A DNA stretch of 64,000 nt from Halapricum hydrolyticum (GCF_025517535.1 NZ_JAOPKC010000009.1:41532-105531); one strand, 5' to 3'; shown: positions 33,435-42,785, counted from the stretch's first letter. Made by a program: numbers and translations. The notes: generated by a model from the sequence alone, not told the origin.

Positions 33435-34094
33435 ATGCGCTGTATCGCCCATCGCGGATTCGCAGGGCTCTATCCCGAGAACACGCTGACAGCCATCCGT
33501 CAGGCCGCCGACCGAGCGGACATGATCGAAGTCGACGTTCGACAGTGCCGCTCGGGTGATCCGGTCGTCATCCACGACGAGACCGTCGATCGAGTGACCG
33601 ACTCGACCGGGGCCGTGGCCGATATCTCGCTGGCAACGCTGCAGTCGATGGACGTGCTCGGCACCGGCGAAGGCGTTCCCTCGCTGGAAGCAGTGTTGCG
33701 AACTGTACCCGACGACGTCGGGCTCAACATCGAACTCAAAGAGCGCGATCTCGTCGAGCGGGTGCTCGAACTCGTCGACGAATTCGAGACCGAGATATTG
33801 CTGTCCTCGTTCGACGTCGAGACGCTCGCGGCCGCACGCGACACCGATCCGTCAGTCGATCGCGCGTTGCTGGTCGATTCTTCCTCTGAGGCGGCCATCG
33901 AACGGGCGGCGAGCCTGGATTGCGCCGCGATCCACCCCCACTGGCGACTGGTCGATTTCGCGCTGCTAGAGCGTGCTCACCGTTCCGGGCTGGCGGTCAA
34001 CGTCTGGCCGATCAGCGACCCGGAACGGACAGTGGAGTACGAGAAGATGGGCGCTGACGGCGTTATCGTCGACGAACCTGCTGCCTGTCGATAG
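33435..34094 (+). CDS. Glycerophosphodiester phosphodiesterase
   Basis: A 219-residue GDPD TIM barrel, which hydrolyses glycerophosphodiesters to glycerol 3-phosphate and an alcohol. CIAHRGFAGLYPENT (His-Arg-Gly and the PENT loop), DMIEVDVRQ, VVIHDETVDR and LNIELKE supply the metal and acid-base residues; the C-terminus VNVWPISDPERTVEYEKMGADGVIVDEP is typical. The ATG at 33435 is preferred over the upstream 33363, because it places the HRG motif directly at the N-terminus. Its product could feed the flavoprotein operon at 60.2 kb if that is a glycerol-3-phosphate dehydrogenase. Confidence 0.9.
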   Translation: MRCIAHRGFAGLYPENTLTAIRQAADRADMIEVDVRQCRSGDPVVIHDETVDRVTDSTGAVADISLATLQSMDVLGTGEGVPSLEAVLRTVPDDVGLNIELKERDLVERVLELVDEFETEILLSSFDVETLAAARDTDPSVDRALLVDSSSEAAIERAASLDCAAIHPHWRLVDFALLERAHRSGLAVNVWPISDPERTVEYEKMGADGVIVDEPAACR

Positions 34095-34107
34095 CGCTGC
34101 TCGCGGA

Positions 34108-34836
34108 TCAAGTCCGCATCCCCCGGAGGTTCTGCCGGAGTTTGATCGTCGACGTCATCAGCGTCGTCGCGGTCATGATCACCAGCACGACCTGGACGTG
34201 CAGCACGATCACGCGATCGAGTCCCGCGAACACGGCCAGTTCCGCGATCGAGATCAGCGCCGCGAACAACAGGACCGGAAGCAGATGTCGAAGCAGCGTC
34301 TCAAGCAGCGTTCCGCGGACTCGCGTCCGGTCCAGCTGTCGCTGTCCGAACCGATACCCGTACAGCAAAAAGACGAGACCGCCGGCCCCCACCACCCCAG
34401 CGGTCCCCCGGCGGTGCTCCGGTAACGCGAGAAGTCCGACCGTAATCAGTCCGACGGCCGCCAGAAACAGCACTGTCACCGACGTATCAGCCTCCAGTCG
34501 TCGCCCCGTTCCCGTACTGGCGGCGTCGATCTCCCGCAGTGCGAGCGCCAGGACGAGCGCAAACAACAGGGCGGCTCCACTTGCCATCTCCAGCAACCAG
34601 TCCAGAAACAGGACGATCCGGCCGATCCCGAGCAGTCCGTATCCCGCGGCGACCGCGCCGACGAGCAGCAGATAGCCCCACAGCGTCGTCTGCGTGTCGT
34701 CGCTGACGCGGCCGTTCCAGTAGGCGTATAGCGCGAATCGGACGCCGAGAGCCGCCAACAGGAAAAACGCGATGAACGCGATGAACGTGAGGTTCGGGTT
34801 GTTCGCCAGTTCGTTGAGACCGATCAGATCAGCCAT
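34108..34836 (-). CDS. Polytopic membrane protein next to the pseudokinase
   Basis: A 242-residue hydrophobic protein with about seven predicted TM helices (for example FIAFIAFFLLAALGVRFALY near the N-terminus and VIVLHVQVVLVIMTATTLM near the end) and short charged loops. I do not recognise the family. Its start shares one base with the pseudokinase stop (34836), so the pair is expressed together, in a cluster with a phototaxis transducer and rhodopsin on the other strand. A role in the same signalling route is possible but is guilt by association. Confidence 0.7.
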   Translation of the reverse strand: MADLIGLNELANNPNLTFIAFIAFFLLAALGVRFALYAYWNGRVSDDTQTTLWGYLLLVGAVAAGYGLLGIGRIVLFLDWLLEMASGAALLFALVLALALREIDAASTGTGRRLEADTSVTVLFLAAVGLITVGLLALPEHRRGTAGVVGAGGLVFLLYGYRFGQRQLDRTRVRGTLLETLLRHLLPVLLFAALISIAELAVFAGLDRVIVLHVQVVLVIMTATTLMTSTIKLRQNLRGMRT

Positions 34837-36266
34837 TATATCCGCTCCCGGGCGTCGAGGAGATCCTGTTTGAACGCGATCGCGGTCTCGTAGCGCGTCA
34901 GCTTCTGCCGGTCGAGCGCCTTCGAGACGACGCCGTCAAGTTCGGCGGGACTGTCAGCGATCGCGGACGGCGGCGTCGGTCGAGTATCGCCGGGAACCTG
35001 CGCACGCACCTCGTCGTATGCGCCGTCATACGGTGGCTCACTGGTCAGTAGATAATAGAGAACGGCTCCGAGGTGATAGACATCCGTCGCCTGATCGATC
35101 CCGCCGAAGGAAGCGTCGAAGTATTCCGGCGCGGCGAAGCGCGGATCCAGACACCTCGAGGGATGAACAAACTGCCGATACACGGGTAACAGGCCGACGT
35201 TGTCGAGCCTGGTTCGACGCCCGGCTTCGGTTTCGAGTTCGACAGCGACGCTCCCGGGATCGATCCCGCCGTGGATGACGCCTTGCTGGTGGATCTTCGC
35301 GAGCCCATCGGCGAGTCGTGCGACGGTCCCGACGGCTTCGGAGACGTTCCAGGCCGGCATGTCAGCCGCAAGCGTCAGCTCGACGTGCTGTGTCGCCCCC
35401 CACGGCTCCGGTCGGGAGCCCCCGTCGTACAGCGAAACGACGTGTTCGTGGTCGATCTGGCCCCACTGCTCGATCGCGGCTTCGAGTTGCGACCGGAACC
35501 GTTCGCGACCCGCGGCCGGTTCGTGAAACAGCCGAAGCGAAACCGCCTCTTCGCTGCCCGCTCGTGTCGCCAGCACGCGATACTTGTCTGCGTACCGTCC
35601 GGCCGTCTGTCCCGTCATCAGCATCAACCGGTCGAACATGCTTCGTTCGACGATCGCGTCGACCCGCTCGTAGAGGCGGTTGACTCGCTGGCGAGGGGTC
35701 TCATCGGGCTCGGACGATCCCGCCGGCCCTGCAGACCGTTCGTCTGTCTCTTCCGGGGACTCGCCCCCGGACGTGGATCGCTCGTCGGGTCGTTCGTCAG
35801 TCGGACCATAGACGAGACCCGCTCCCGGTGTCGTACCCTCGCCGGGACGGCGCACCCGTCCGACGCCGTCCCGGTGCGTTTCGGCCGGCTGGAAATAGCC
35901 GCTCCGAACAAAGCCGCCCTGGCGGGTGTACTTGAGCGGCTCCGACTCGCGCTCTTCGCGAAGCTGCTGTAAGACGTCGTCGACACGCTCGGGGAACTGC
36001 GTCACGAGATATTCGAACGCCAGGATCGTCTCCGGCCGCGAGGTGTCGTCGTCAAGGCGGTCGACCAGTCGCCGAACGGCGTATTCGACGCTTGCGGGAT
36101 CGTCGCTGGCAATCAGACAGATCCCGCAGGCTGCCCCGATGCGGACGGTCCTATCGTCGCTATCGAGACTGCCAAACAGGCGCGGCAGGGATTGCTGGCC
36201 CCGGTCGGCATCACCGATGATGTCCGCGAGCACTGCACGCACGCCCTCACTGTCAGCACCCGACAT
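34836..36266 (-). CDS. HEAT-like/protein-kinase-fold protein, probable pseudokinase
   Basis: A 476-residue protein. Residues 1-110 are helical and HEAT-like (FGSLDSDDRTVRIGAACGIC), 110-195 is a disordered acidic linker, and 215-476 is a Ser/Thr kinase fold. Key residues are lost: the HRD loop reads HGGIDPGSV (332-340, Gly for Asp), the DFG position reads DNVG (355-358), and the VAIK lysine is Arg245 (VSLRLF). APEYFD (379-384) and TDVYHLGAVLYYLLTSEPPY are retained. It should therefore bind partners rather than phosphorylate. It is divergent from the transducer gene and translationally linked to the membrane protein 34108-34836. Confidence 0.8.
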   Translation of the reverse strand: MSGADSEGVRAVLADIIGDADRGQQSLPRLFGSLDSDDRTVRIGAACGICLIASDDPASVEYAVRRLVDRLDDDTSRPETILAFEYLVTQFPERVDDVLQQLREERESEPLKYTRQGGFVRSGYFQPAETHRDGVGRVRRPGEGTTPGAGLVYGPTDERPDERSTSGGESPEETDERSAGPAGSSEPDETPRQRVNRLYERVDAIVERSMFDRLMLMTGQTAGRYADKYRVLATRAGSEEAVSLRLFHEPAAGRERFRSQLEAAIEQWGQIDHEHVVSLYDGGSRPEPWGATQHVELTLAADMPAWNVSEAVGTVARLADGLAKIHQQGVIHGGIDPGSVAVELETEAGRRTRLDNVGLLPVYRQFVHPSRCLDPRFAAPEYFDASFGGIDQATDVYHLGAVLYYLLTSEPPYDGAYDEVRAQVPGDTRPTPPSAIADSPAELDGVVSKALDRQKLTRYETAIAFKQDLLDARERI

Positions 36267-36392
36267 TGCTGTGGTAAGTGTTATGATACTATTCGGTCCC
36301 GGGTAATGATAGTACCGGCTCTGTCAGTTGCTCTCAGCCACGACGGTCGTCTATCGGTTCGTGTTATCACCGATGAAAATCGAGGGCCTGCA

Positions 36393-36400
36393 TTTTACTA
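36393..36400 (+). promoter_or_regulatory. TATA-like box for the transducer-rhodopsin operon
   Basis: TTTTACTA is centred 27 nt before the ATG at 36423, the spacing of a leaderless haloarchaeal transcript, and supports choosing that ATG over longer frames. Confidence 0.5.
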
Positions 36401-36422
36401 TCACTGGCCGAACGTTACGGCG

Positions 36423-38735
36423 ATGCAACCATCGAAACGGTCGCTTCTTCCTGCAGCCGTTCGACAGAGTTACGCGATGCGCCTGGGTATGGCGCTTGCG
36501 TTTTCAGTGGCAGTGATCGTCGCGTTCGGTGGCGTAATCAGCGCCCAGACGAGTGCGCAACTGCAGGACGACGTCGAGGGGGAGCTAACAGCACAGTCGA
36601 ATACCGAGGCACGCCAGATTGACACCTGGCTGCGCTCGGTCGAGAGCGACATCCGGACGACCTCACAGCTACCCGTCTACGCCAGCGGGGATACTGACCA
36701 AATAAAACAGCATCTCGACGAGTTGATCGCAACGGACCAGGTCCCCGAAGACGTCGTCGCAGTACACTACCTCGATACCGCGACGATGGAGTTCCCGACG
36801 AGTTCGGCCGACGGGATGATCGGCGTCGACGCCGAAGCGCAGGGTGCACCGTTCGCGACTGATCCACCGTCGTTCGACGGGACAGACGACGTCGTCGTGA
36901 CCGAGCCGTTCTCCGTGCCGATCGTCGATCACCCGATCATTGCTGCGATCACACCGATCGATGGCACCGAGGACCGGGCGCTGGTGTACATGATAGATCT
37001 CTCGGCCCACGCAGATCGGATCGCACAGAACGCCGACGAAACACAAACAGTCGTCGTGGATCAGCAGGGACGGTATGCGGCTCATCCCAACGGGAGTAAA
37101 CTCCTCACCGAATACACTGCCACCGGGAGCGATATCGGGTCACTGGGCCCCGGCGAGAACACGTTCGTCTCCGGTGACGAGACGATTATGAGCGCCACGC
37201 AACTCGAGACGATCGACTGGACGGTACTGGTCCACGCGGATCGCGACGACGCCTACGCACTGGTCGATCAGATCAACGCCGATCTGCTCGCGCTGGTCTT
37301 GCTGGCGGTGATCAATCTGGGGCTCGTCGGCGTGACCATCGGCAGCAATACGATCACGTCGCTGCGTCGGCTGACCGCCCGGGCCGAAGAGATGGCGGAC
37401 GGCGACCTCGAGGTCGACCTCCGGACGACTCGCGAGGACGAGTTCGGATCGCTGTACCAGTCGTTCGCGGACATGCGAGACTCGCTACGGGAGAACATCG
37501 CCGAAGCCGAAGCGGCACGCGAAGACGCCGAACAGGCCAAGCGTGAGGCCGAACAGGCCAGACAGGAGGCCGAAAACGAACGCGCCGAGATGGAAGCGAT
37601 GACGTCCCATCTCACGTCGAAGGCCGGCGAATACGAGTCCGTGCTCGATCGGGCCGCCGACGGCGACCTGACGGGCCGAGTCGAGCCACAGAGCGAGAGC
37701 GAAGCGATGGAGCGAGTCGGCAAGCGGATCAACGCGACGCTCGACTCGCTCGAACGGATCGTCTCGGACGTCGAATCGTTCTCCGCGGACGTGCTCTCGG
37801 CGTCCGACCAGGTCCAGCGAAACGCGGACGAAGTCAGCGACGCCAGCCAGCAGGTCACCAGTTCGATCGACGAGATATTCGAGGGTGCGCGCAAGCAGAG
37901 CGAGCGTCTCCAGAACGCCTCCGGGGAGATGGAGAACCTCTCTGCGACCGCCGAAGAGGTCGCCTCCTCCGCACAGGAAGTCGCAGAAACGTCCCAGGCT
38001 GCCGCGGAAGCCGGCGAGGAAGGCCGAGAGGCCGCCACGAAAGCCATCGAGGAGATGAACGCCATCGAGGCCGAAACCGAGGAGATGGTCGAAGAGATCA
38101 ACGCCCTGGACGACGACCTCGACGAGATCAACGACATCATCAACGTGATCACCGAGATCGTCGAGCAGACGAACATGCTGGCGCTGAACGCCTCCATTGA
38201 GGCCGCCCACGCCGACGGCCAGGGCGACGGATTCGCCGTCGTCGCCGACGAGATCAAGAGCCTCGCCGAGGAGACCAAAGCGGCCGCCGGCGACATCGAA
38301 CAGCGCATCGAGCGCATCCAGAGCCAGGCTGGCGAGACCGTCGAAACGATGGAGTCGACCAGCGAGCGGATCACCGACGGCGTCGAGACCGTCACCGAGA
38401 CTGTCGACGCGCTGGAGACGATTGTCGAACGAACAGAAGACGCCGACGCCGGCATCCAGGAGATCGACGATGCGACCGCCGAACAGGCCCGGACCGCACA
38501 GGAGGTCATGCAGACGATCGACGACCTCTCGGCGATCAGCCAGCAGACCACCCAGGAAGCGGACACGGTCGCGGCGGCCGCGGACGATCAGGAGCGGGCT
38601 ATCTCGGAGGTGTCTGACTCCGCCAGCGATCTGCGTCAGCGAGCAGCTGACCTCGAACAGCTACTCGAACGCTTCACCGTCGAGACGGCCGCCTCGACTG
38701 CTCCGACCGGAGAAACCGCGGCCACGGACGACTAA
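36423..38735 (+). CDS. Sensory rhodopsin transducer (HtrII-like methyl-accepting protein)
   Basis: A 770-residue transducer. TM1 is near residues 19-41; a large extracellular, Cache-like region spans about 45-280; TM2 (ADLLALVLLAVINLGLVGV) follows, then HAMP domains and a long coiled coil. The signalling tip NMLALNASIEAAHADGQGDG with FAVVADEIKSLAEETK contacts CheA/CheW; flanking Gln/Glu pairs are candidate methylation sites. A large extracellular domain is found in HtrII of Halobacterium but not HtrI, so this transducer might sense a chemical as well as light. The start at 36423 agrees with the TATA box. The rhodopsin gene begins 2 nt after its stop. Confidence 0.9.
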   Translation: MQPSKRSLLPAAVRQSYAMRLGMALAFSVAVIVAFGGVISAQTSAQLQDDVEGELTAQSNTEARQIDTWLRSVESDIRTTSQLPVYASGDTDQIKQHLDELIATDQVPEDVVAVHYLDTATMEFPTSSADGMIGVDAEAQGAPFATDPPSFDGTDDVVVTEPFSVPIVDHPIIAAITPIDGTEDRALVYMIDLSAHADRIAQNADETQTVVVDQQGRYAAHPNGSKLLTEYTATGSDIGSLGPGENTFVSGDETIMSATQLETIDWTVLVHADRDDAYALVDQINADLLALVLLAVINLGLVGVTIGSNTITSLRRLTARAEEMADGDLEVDLRTTREDEFGSLYQSFADMRDSLRENIAEAEAAREDAEQAKREAEQARQEAENERAEMEAMTSHLTSKAGEYESVLDRAADGDLTGRVEPQSESEAMERVGKRINATLDSLERIVSDVESFSADVLSASDQVQRNADEVSDASQQVTSSIDEIFEGARKQSERLQNASGEMENLSATAEEVASSAQEVAETSQAAAEAGEEGREAATKAIEEMNAIEAETEEMVEEINALDDDLDEINDIINVITEIVEQTNMLALNASIEAAHADGQGDGFAVVADEIKSLAEETKAAAGDIEQRIERIQSQAGETVETMESTSERITDGVETVTETVDALETIVERTEDADAGIQEIDDATAEQARTAQEVMQTIDDLSAISQQTTQEADTVAAAADDQERAISEVSDSASDLRQRAADLEQLLERFTVETAASTAPTGETAATDD

Positions 38736-38737
38736 CC

Positions 38738-39451
38738 ATGGATCTGACACTCACCACCTGGTTCGCGCTCGGCACCGTCGGCATGGCAGCGGGAACGATC
38801 GCACTCGCCATGGGGTACACGCGCCTGTCTGATCCCCATCGGCTCCCGTTTCTCGATCTGGTCGCCGTCACGGCGATCGCGACGGTCGCATACGGGCTGA
38901 TGGCACTGGACATCGGCGCGGTGACCAGCGCCCGCGGCGCGACGCTGTACGTGCCCAGGTACGTCGACTGGCTGTTGACGACGCCGCTGCACGTCATCTA
39001 CATCGGCTGGCTGGCCGGCGCCGACCGATCGACGCTCGGCAAACTCGCCGGACTCCAGGCGGCGACGATCGTGCTCGGTTTCGCGGGCGGGATGGTCGCT
39101 TCACCGCTGAACCTGGTGCTGTTCGCCGCCGGTTCTGTCGTCTTCGCGGTGCTGGTGTACCTGCTGTACACCGACATCAGCGATCTGGCCCACGAGTGCG
39201 ACGACATGACGCTGGCGCTGTACCGGACGCTGCGGAACTTCGTCGTCGTGCTCTGGCTGATCTACCCGATTATCTGGCTCCTCGGTGGCCCCGGGTTCGG
39301 ATTCATGGACACCGAAACCGCCTCGCTCGTGGTCACCTACATCGACATCGTCGCGAAGGTCGGGTTCGGTCTGATCGCCTACTCGACGCTGCGTGACATC
39401 GAATTCCTCCAGACGTCCGAAACCGACGCGATGGCGACCTCGGCGGACTAG
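38738..39451 (+). CDS. Sensory rhodopsin (SRII-like) with His at a spectral-tuning site
   Basis: A 237-residue, seven-helix retinal protein. The Schiff-base lysine is K207 (YIDIVAKVGFG), counterions D77 (RYVDWLLTTP) and D203. The proton-donor site of bacteriorhodopsin (D96) is Tyr88, as in sensory rather than pumping rhodopsins. Start and end helices resemble SRII (LTTWFALGTVGMAAGT; TLRNFVVVLWLIYPIIWLL). The residue equivalent to BR L93 is His85, and the position before the lysine is Ala206 where NpSRII has the signalling Thr204; Tyr176 and Tyr201 (NpSRII Y174 and Y199) are kept. Encoded 2 nt after its transducer, so a phototaxis pair. Confidence 0.9.
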   Translation: MDLTLTTWFALGTVGMAAGTIALAMGYTRLSDPHRLPFLDLVAVTAIATVAYGLMALDIGAVTSARGATLYVPRYVDWLLTTPLHVIYIGWLAGADRSTLGKLAGLQAATIVLGFAGGMVASPLNLVLFAAGSVVFAVLVYLLYTDISDLAHECDDMTLALYRTLRNFVVVLWLIYPIIWLLGGPGFGFMDTETASLVVTYIDIVAKVGFGLIAYSTLRDIEFLQTSETDAMATSAD

Positions 39452-39501
39452 GCCACGAATCGAGAGTTGTCTTCCGCTCCTCGTGTTGCGTCGTCAGAAA
39501 G

Positions 39502-39525
39502 TAGCGGGAGGTGGATTTGAACCAC
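39502..39525. repeat. Duplicated 3' end of tRNA-iMet (candidate att site)
   Basis: 24 bp identical to 39615-39638, the T-arm/acceptor end of the initiator tRNA including the discriminator. The two copies are direct repeats 113 bp apart. Duplication of a tRNA 3' end is the usual footprint of tyrosine-recombinase integration. Inside the interval, GGTTCAAATCACC (39559-39571) is an imperfect inverted copy of the same T-arm. No integrase gene is present, so an element would have been lost or reduced to this scar. Confidence 0.7.
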
Positions 39526-39614
39526 GTGGACTTCGGTCGCTCTGCTCCCTCGTCCCCAGGTTCAAATCACCGTGACCGATGCTTGCCGCTCACGGTTTTG
39601 TGAACGGCAAAACA

Positions 39615-39689
<75 letters not shown>

Positions 39690-39866
39690 ACCGGATCATA
39701 ATTCAGCACTACGATTAAGGGTTGTGATTCGAATGCCGTCCGTGACTTTCTACCGTGGTCCAGACTGCCCACGGTGACAGGGTTATGGACACGCTCAGTT
39801 CTCTTGTATCGACATCCAGTGACTCGCCTGCGTAGTCATCGGCCCGTGAGGGATCCTACCGACCGA

Positions 39867-40535
39867 TCAGACGCCGGTCGTCTCGGCCGTCGCATCCGCG
39901 TATCCCCGACCGAAGAGGTAGTACATGACGATCTGGGCGTAGAACAACACCAGGAAGCCGACGAGGATCACGGTGAGCAACCCACCGACGATGCTGAGCG
40001 CGATCCCGACCACGATGGCGACGAGCACGGCCACGAAGAAGTCAGCGTTGAACCCGATCCGCGCGACCGTCCCGACTTCGAAAGCCGCGCCGAGACTGCC
40101 CGTGACCGCCAGACGAACCTGCGCGACGACGGTGAGGTACGCGACCAGCAGGAAGATCGGAAGCATGACCAGGACGACCAAGACTGTCAAGAGGCTGAAC
40201 CCGGCAGCGATACCCGTACTCCCGCCGGCCGCCGACAGCGCTGCCCCTCCCGCGAGCACAGACACGAAAAGCGTGAGGACGATCGCCGGAACGATTCCGT
40301 AGACGAACGCCACGAGGAACGCCTTCAGACCGTCGACCAGGAGCGTAACCCAGTCGTCGAACGAGGGTGCTCCGTCCCGGCCCTCGGCGCTATCTCGGGC
40401 GACGCTGAGCAGGTAGCCCTGGATGATGAGCCCGGGTATCACTAGAAACGAGAGCAACGACAGCACCGCACCGATGATGACCGTCGTCAGCCAGTCGTCG
40501 CTGTTGCGCGGGAATTCAAGTGCGTCTTCGATCAT
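39867..40535 (-). CDS. DUF4013-type membrane protein
   Basis: A 222-residue membrane protein that I recognise as DUF4013: it starts with an amphipathic MIEDALEFPRNSDDWLTTVI, then several TM segments with a soluble loop SVARDSAEGRDGAPSFDDW typical of the family. The function is unknown; related proteins occur widely in euryarchaea. It follows rqcH on the same strand after 126 nt containing a 30-bp tandem array. Confidence 0.78.
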   Translation of the reverse strand: MIEDALEFPRNSDDWLTTVIIGAVLSLLSFLVIPGLIIQGYLLSVARDSAEGRDGAPSFDDWVTLLVDGLKAFLVAFVYGIVPAIVLTLFVSVLAGGAALSAAGGSTGIAAGFSLLTVLVVLVMLPIFLLVAYLTVVAQVRLAVTGSLGAAFEVGTVARIGFNADFFVAVLVAIVVGIALSIVGGLLTVILVGFLVLFYAQIVMYYLFGRGYADATAETTGV

Positions 40536-40587
40536 GGACTAATCAACAGCGCGATGATAAATAAAGGCGGTGCCCTCGAGAAGGGAC

Positions 40588-40670
40588 TAACCACGACAGC
40601 CGATAGCGACCAGCCACGACGGCCGACAGTATCACTCGACCAGCCATGACGGCCGACAGTATCACTCGAC
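40588..40670 (-). repeat. 30-bp tandem array across the rqcH stop
   Basis: Two full 30-bp units (40611-40640 and 40641-40670) differ at one base, and a degenerate shorter unit lies at 40588-40610. In the direction of rqcH, the last codons and TGA stop of that gene are part of the first unit, so each repeat re-creates a Val-Glu-stop. The array looks like a 3'-end duplication, not CRISPR. Confidence 0.85.
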
Positions 40671-42785
40671 CATCCGGCTGCCGCCAGGGGGCAGGAACTC
40701 CTGGATCAGGTCCGGGCTGGCGACTTTCCGGACGAAGGTCTCGTCGGCGAACCGCTCTTTGAACTCCCGATAGAGGCGCTTCGCGATGTCGTTCTGGGCG
40801 TACTGACCCGGCTCGACCTCGATGCTGGTCTCCGCCCGCGGGTCGATGGCACTCGGCGGCCCCCCGATCACCCGCGTCTCCGGTTCACAGGTGATCCCGA
40901 CTGCCACGCCGACGGGCGTGTCCTCGTAGTAGGTCCGATCGCCGCGAATCGCGAAGCTCCCCTTCTCCAGGTACTCCCCGCTCTCGGGCGTCTTGGTCAC
41001 CTGATCGTGCTCGACCACGTACACGTCTGCGGCGTACTTGCCGTCCTTCCAGACCGTCGAATACGAGACCGCGAACTGCGCGGCCTCCTCGCGGCTGGTC
41101 TCGGGGATCTCGATGTCTTCGTCCGGGCTCTCGCTCGGTCCGGTCGCTTTCAGGATCGTCGCCGGGGCACCGTGGGCCTGCGTGTGGAAGAACAGATCGC
41201 CGCGATCGAGGTACTTCTTGACGAGTTCCTCGTTCTGGTCGGCGTTTCGCCCGCCGATCACCAGGAAGTCGTCGCTCGTGTGGAACCACCTGAAACGCTC
41301 GTACCACTGCTCTGTCTGGCGGATCGGAATCGACGATCGGGCGAGCCAGTCGACGTCTTGCTCGTCTTTCTCGTCTTCCTCGTCCGCGTCCTCGTCGTCC
41401 GCCGTCTCCCAGGCTTCCCGTTCGGCTTTGACCTCTTCGAGGCGGTCCCGGGTGTCTTCGATCGCCGCTTTGGCACCCTCTTTCTTCTCCTCGATGCGTT
41501 TTGCCTCGGTGTAGAGCCGATCGGCGTTCTTCTCGACGCCCTCAGAGACCTCAAGCGTGATCCGGGTGCCGTCCACGTTGACTGTCACCGTGCCCTCGCT
41601 ACCATCGATGTCGATCACGGCTTCCGCGGCGTCGATACCCTGCTCGGCTCCCGCCGCCAGCGTCGCCTCGATGTCCTCCCAGGAGCGATCTTCCTCGCGG
41701 GCGCCTCGGATCGTCGAGAGCACCTCGTCGACCAGGTCGTAGTTAGCATAGAGGAGTTCGGCCTTCTCGCGCTCGGCCTCGGCCTCCTGTTCGAAGTCCT
41801 CGATCGCCTGCTGTTGTTGCTGGATGATCCGCTTCTGTTTCTCGATCTCGCTCTCGAAGTCCGGCCGCTGTCGGCCGCTCCCGCTCTCGCCGCGGTCGTC
41901 GTGATCGGCGTTGACGTTCGCGAAGTAATCGTCGAGCGCCTCGTTGAACGTCTCGAAGACCTCGCTCTCCCGGTCGGCGTACTCCTCCAGGGGGAACGGT
42001 GTCACGTCCACGCGAACCCGCTCGTCGCCGTCGGATTCATAATAAACGCGAGCGTCCAGATCGCCTTCGCCGAGCCGTCGTGACAGGGACTCGATCTCCC
42101 GATAGAGGGCCTCGAACTCCGACTCGTCGGTGCCGTCGATGTCCTGGTTGTAGGGGACGCCCGCCCGAGTACACAGTTCCTCGCCGTACAGCCCGCCGAA
42201 GTTCAGCTGAGTCGCCAGCGTCCGGACGACGTCGCTGTCGGACTGTCGCATCCGATCGGTGAACGTCTCGTAATCGACGGTGAGCGGATTGAACCGGGCC
42301 GAGGGATACTCGTAGTGTGAGCCGGGCACGACGGTCCGGGACTTCAGCCGTACCGTCTCCAGACAGTCGACGACGTCGTCGTTCTCGTCGAGGACCGCCA
42401 CGTTGCCGTCGCCGAACAGCTCCGCGACGACGGTCGTCGAGTCGGCCTCTCGTTCGAATCGCAACTTGAGGATGCGATCGAACTCGAACTGCTCGACGGC
42501 CTCGAGCGTCGCCCCGGACAGCCGATTACGAAGCATCATCGCGAAGTTCGGCGGCCGCTCCGGCGCCTGCGGAACGTTCTCCTTGTCGGCGACGTGCGCG
42601 CGCTTGTTCTCGCCGACTTCGATCAGCAGCTCGGTCCGCCCCCGGTCGTAGTCGCTCATACGAAACCGCAGCAGCTCCTCCTCGGGATAGAGATAGACCT
42701 TGTCGACGTGCGCGCCGCGGTACTGACCGAGTTCACCGGCCAGCGCCGCGATGTCGACGCTCGTCAGCTCCCGCTTTTCGTCCAT
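40662..42785 (-). CDS. rqcH: Ribosome rescue protein RqcH (NFACT family)
   Basis: A 707-residue NEMF/Rqc2 homologue. It binds 50S subunits carrying stalled peptidyl-tRNA and recruits tRNA for C-terminal tailing. The NFACT-N domain has NFAMMLRNRLSGATLEAVEQ and the conserved Asp-Arg in EFDRILKLRFE; two coiled-coil arms flank the middle (FESEIEKQKRIIQQQQQAIE is one), and the NFACT-R domain has WYERFRWFHTSDDFLVIGGR and DLFFHTQAHGAPATILK. The length is normal for archaea. A 30-bp tandem array begins within its last codons. Confidence 0.93.
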   Translation of the reverse strand: MDEKRELTSVDIAALAGELGQYRGAHVDKVYLYPEEELLRFRMSDYDRGRTELLIEVGENKRAHVADKENVPQAPERPPNFAMMLRNRLSGATLEAVEQFEFDRILKLRFEREADSTTVVAELFGDGNVAVLDENDDVVDCLETVRLKSRTVVPGSHYEYPSARFNPLTVDYETFTDRMRQSDSDVVRTLATQLNFGGLYGEELCTRAGVPYNQDIDGTDESEFEALYREIESLSRRLGEGDLDARVYYESDGDERVRVDVTPFPLEEYADRESEVFETFNEALDDYFANVNADHDDRGESGSGRQRPDFESEIEKQKRIIQQQQQAIEDFEQEAEAEREKAELLYANYDLVDEVLSTIRGAREEDRSWEDIEATLAAGAEQGIDAAEAVIDIDGSEGTVTVNVDGTRITLEVSEGVEKNADRLYTEAKRIEEKKEGAKAAIEDTRDRLEEVKAEREAWETADDEDADEEDEKDEQDVDWLARSSIPIRQTEQWYERFRWFHTSDDFLVIGGRNADQNEELVKKYLDRGDLFFHTQAHGAPATILKATGPSESPDEDIEIPETSREEAAQFAVSYSTVWKDGKYAADVYVVEHDQVTKTPESGEYLEKGSFAIRGDRTYYEDTPVGVAVGITCEPETRVIGGPPSAIDPRAETSIEVEPGQYAQNDIAKRLYREFKERFADETFVRKVASPDLIQEFLPPGGSRMVE

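Noticed and set aside
38738..39451. Proton-pumping bacteriorhodopsin
   Set aside because: The D96 site is Tyr, helices match SRII, and the transducer gene is immediately upstream.
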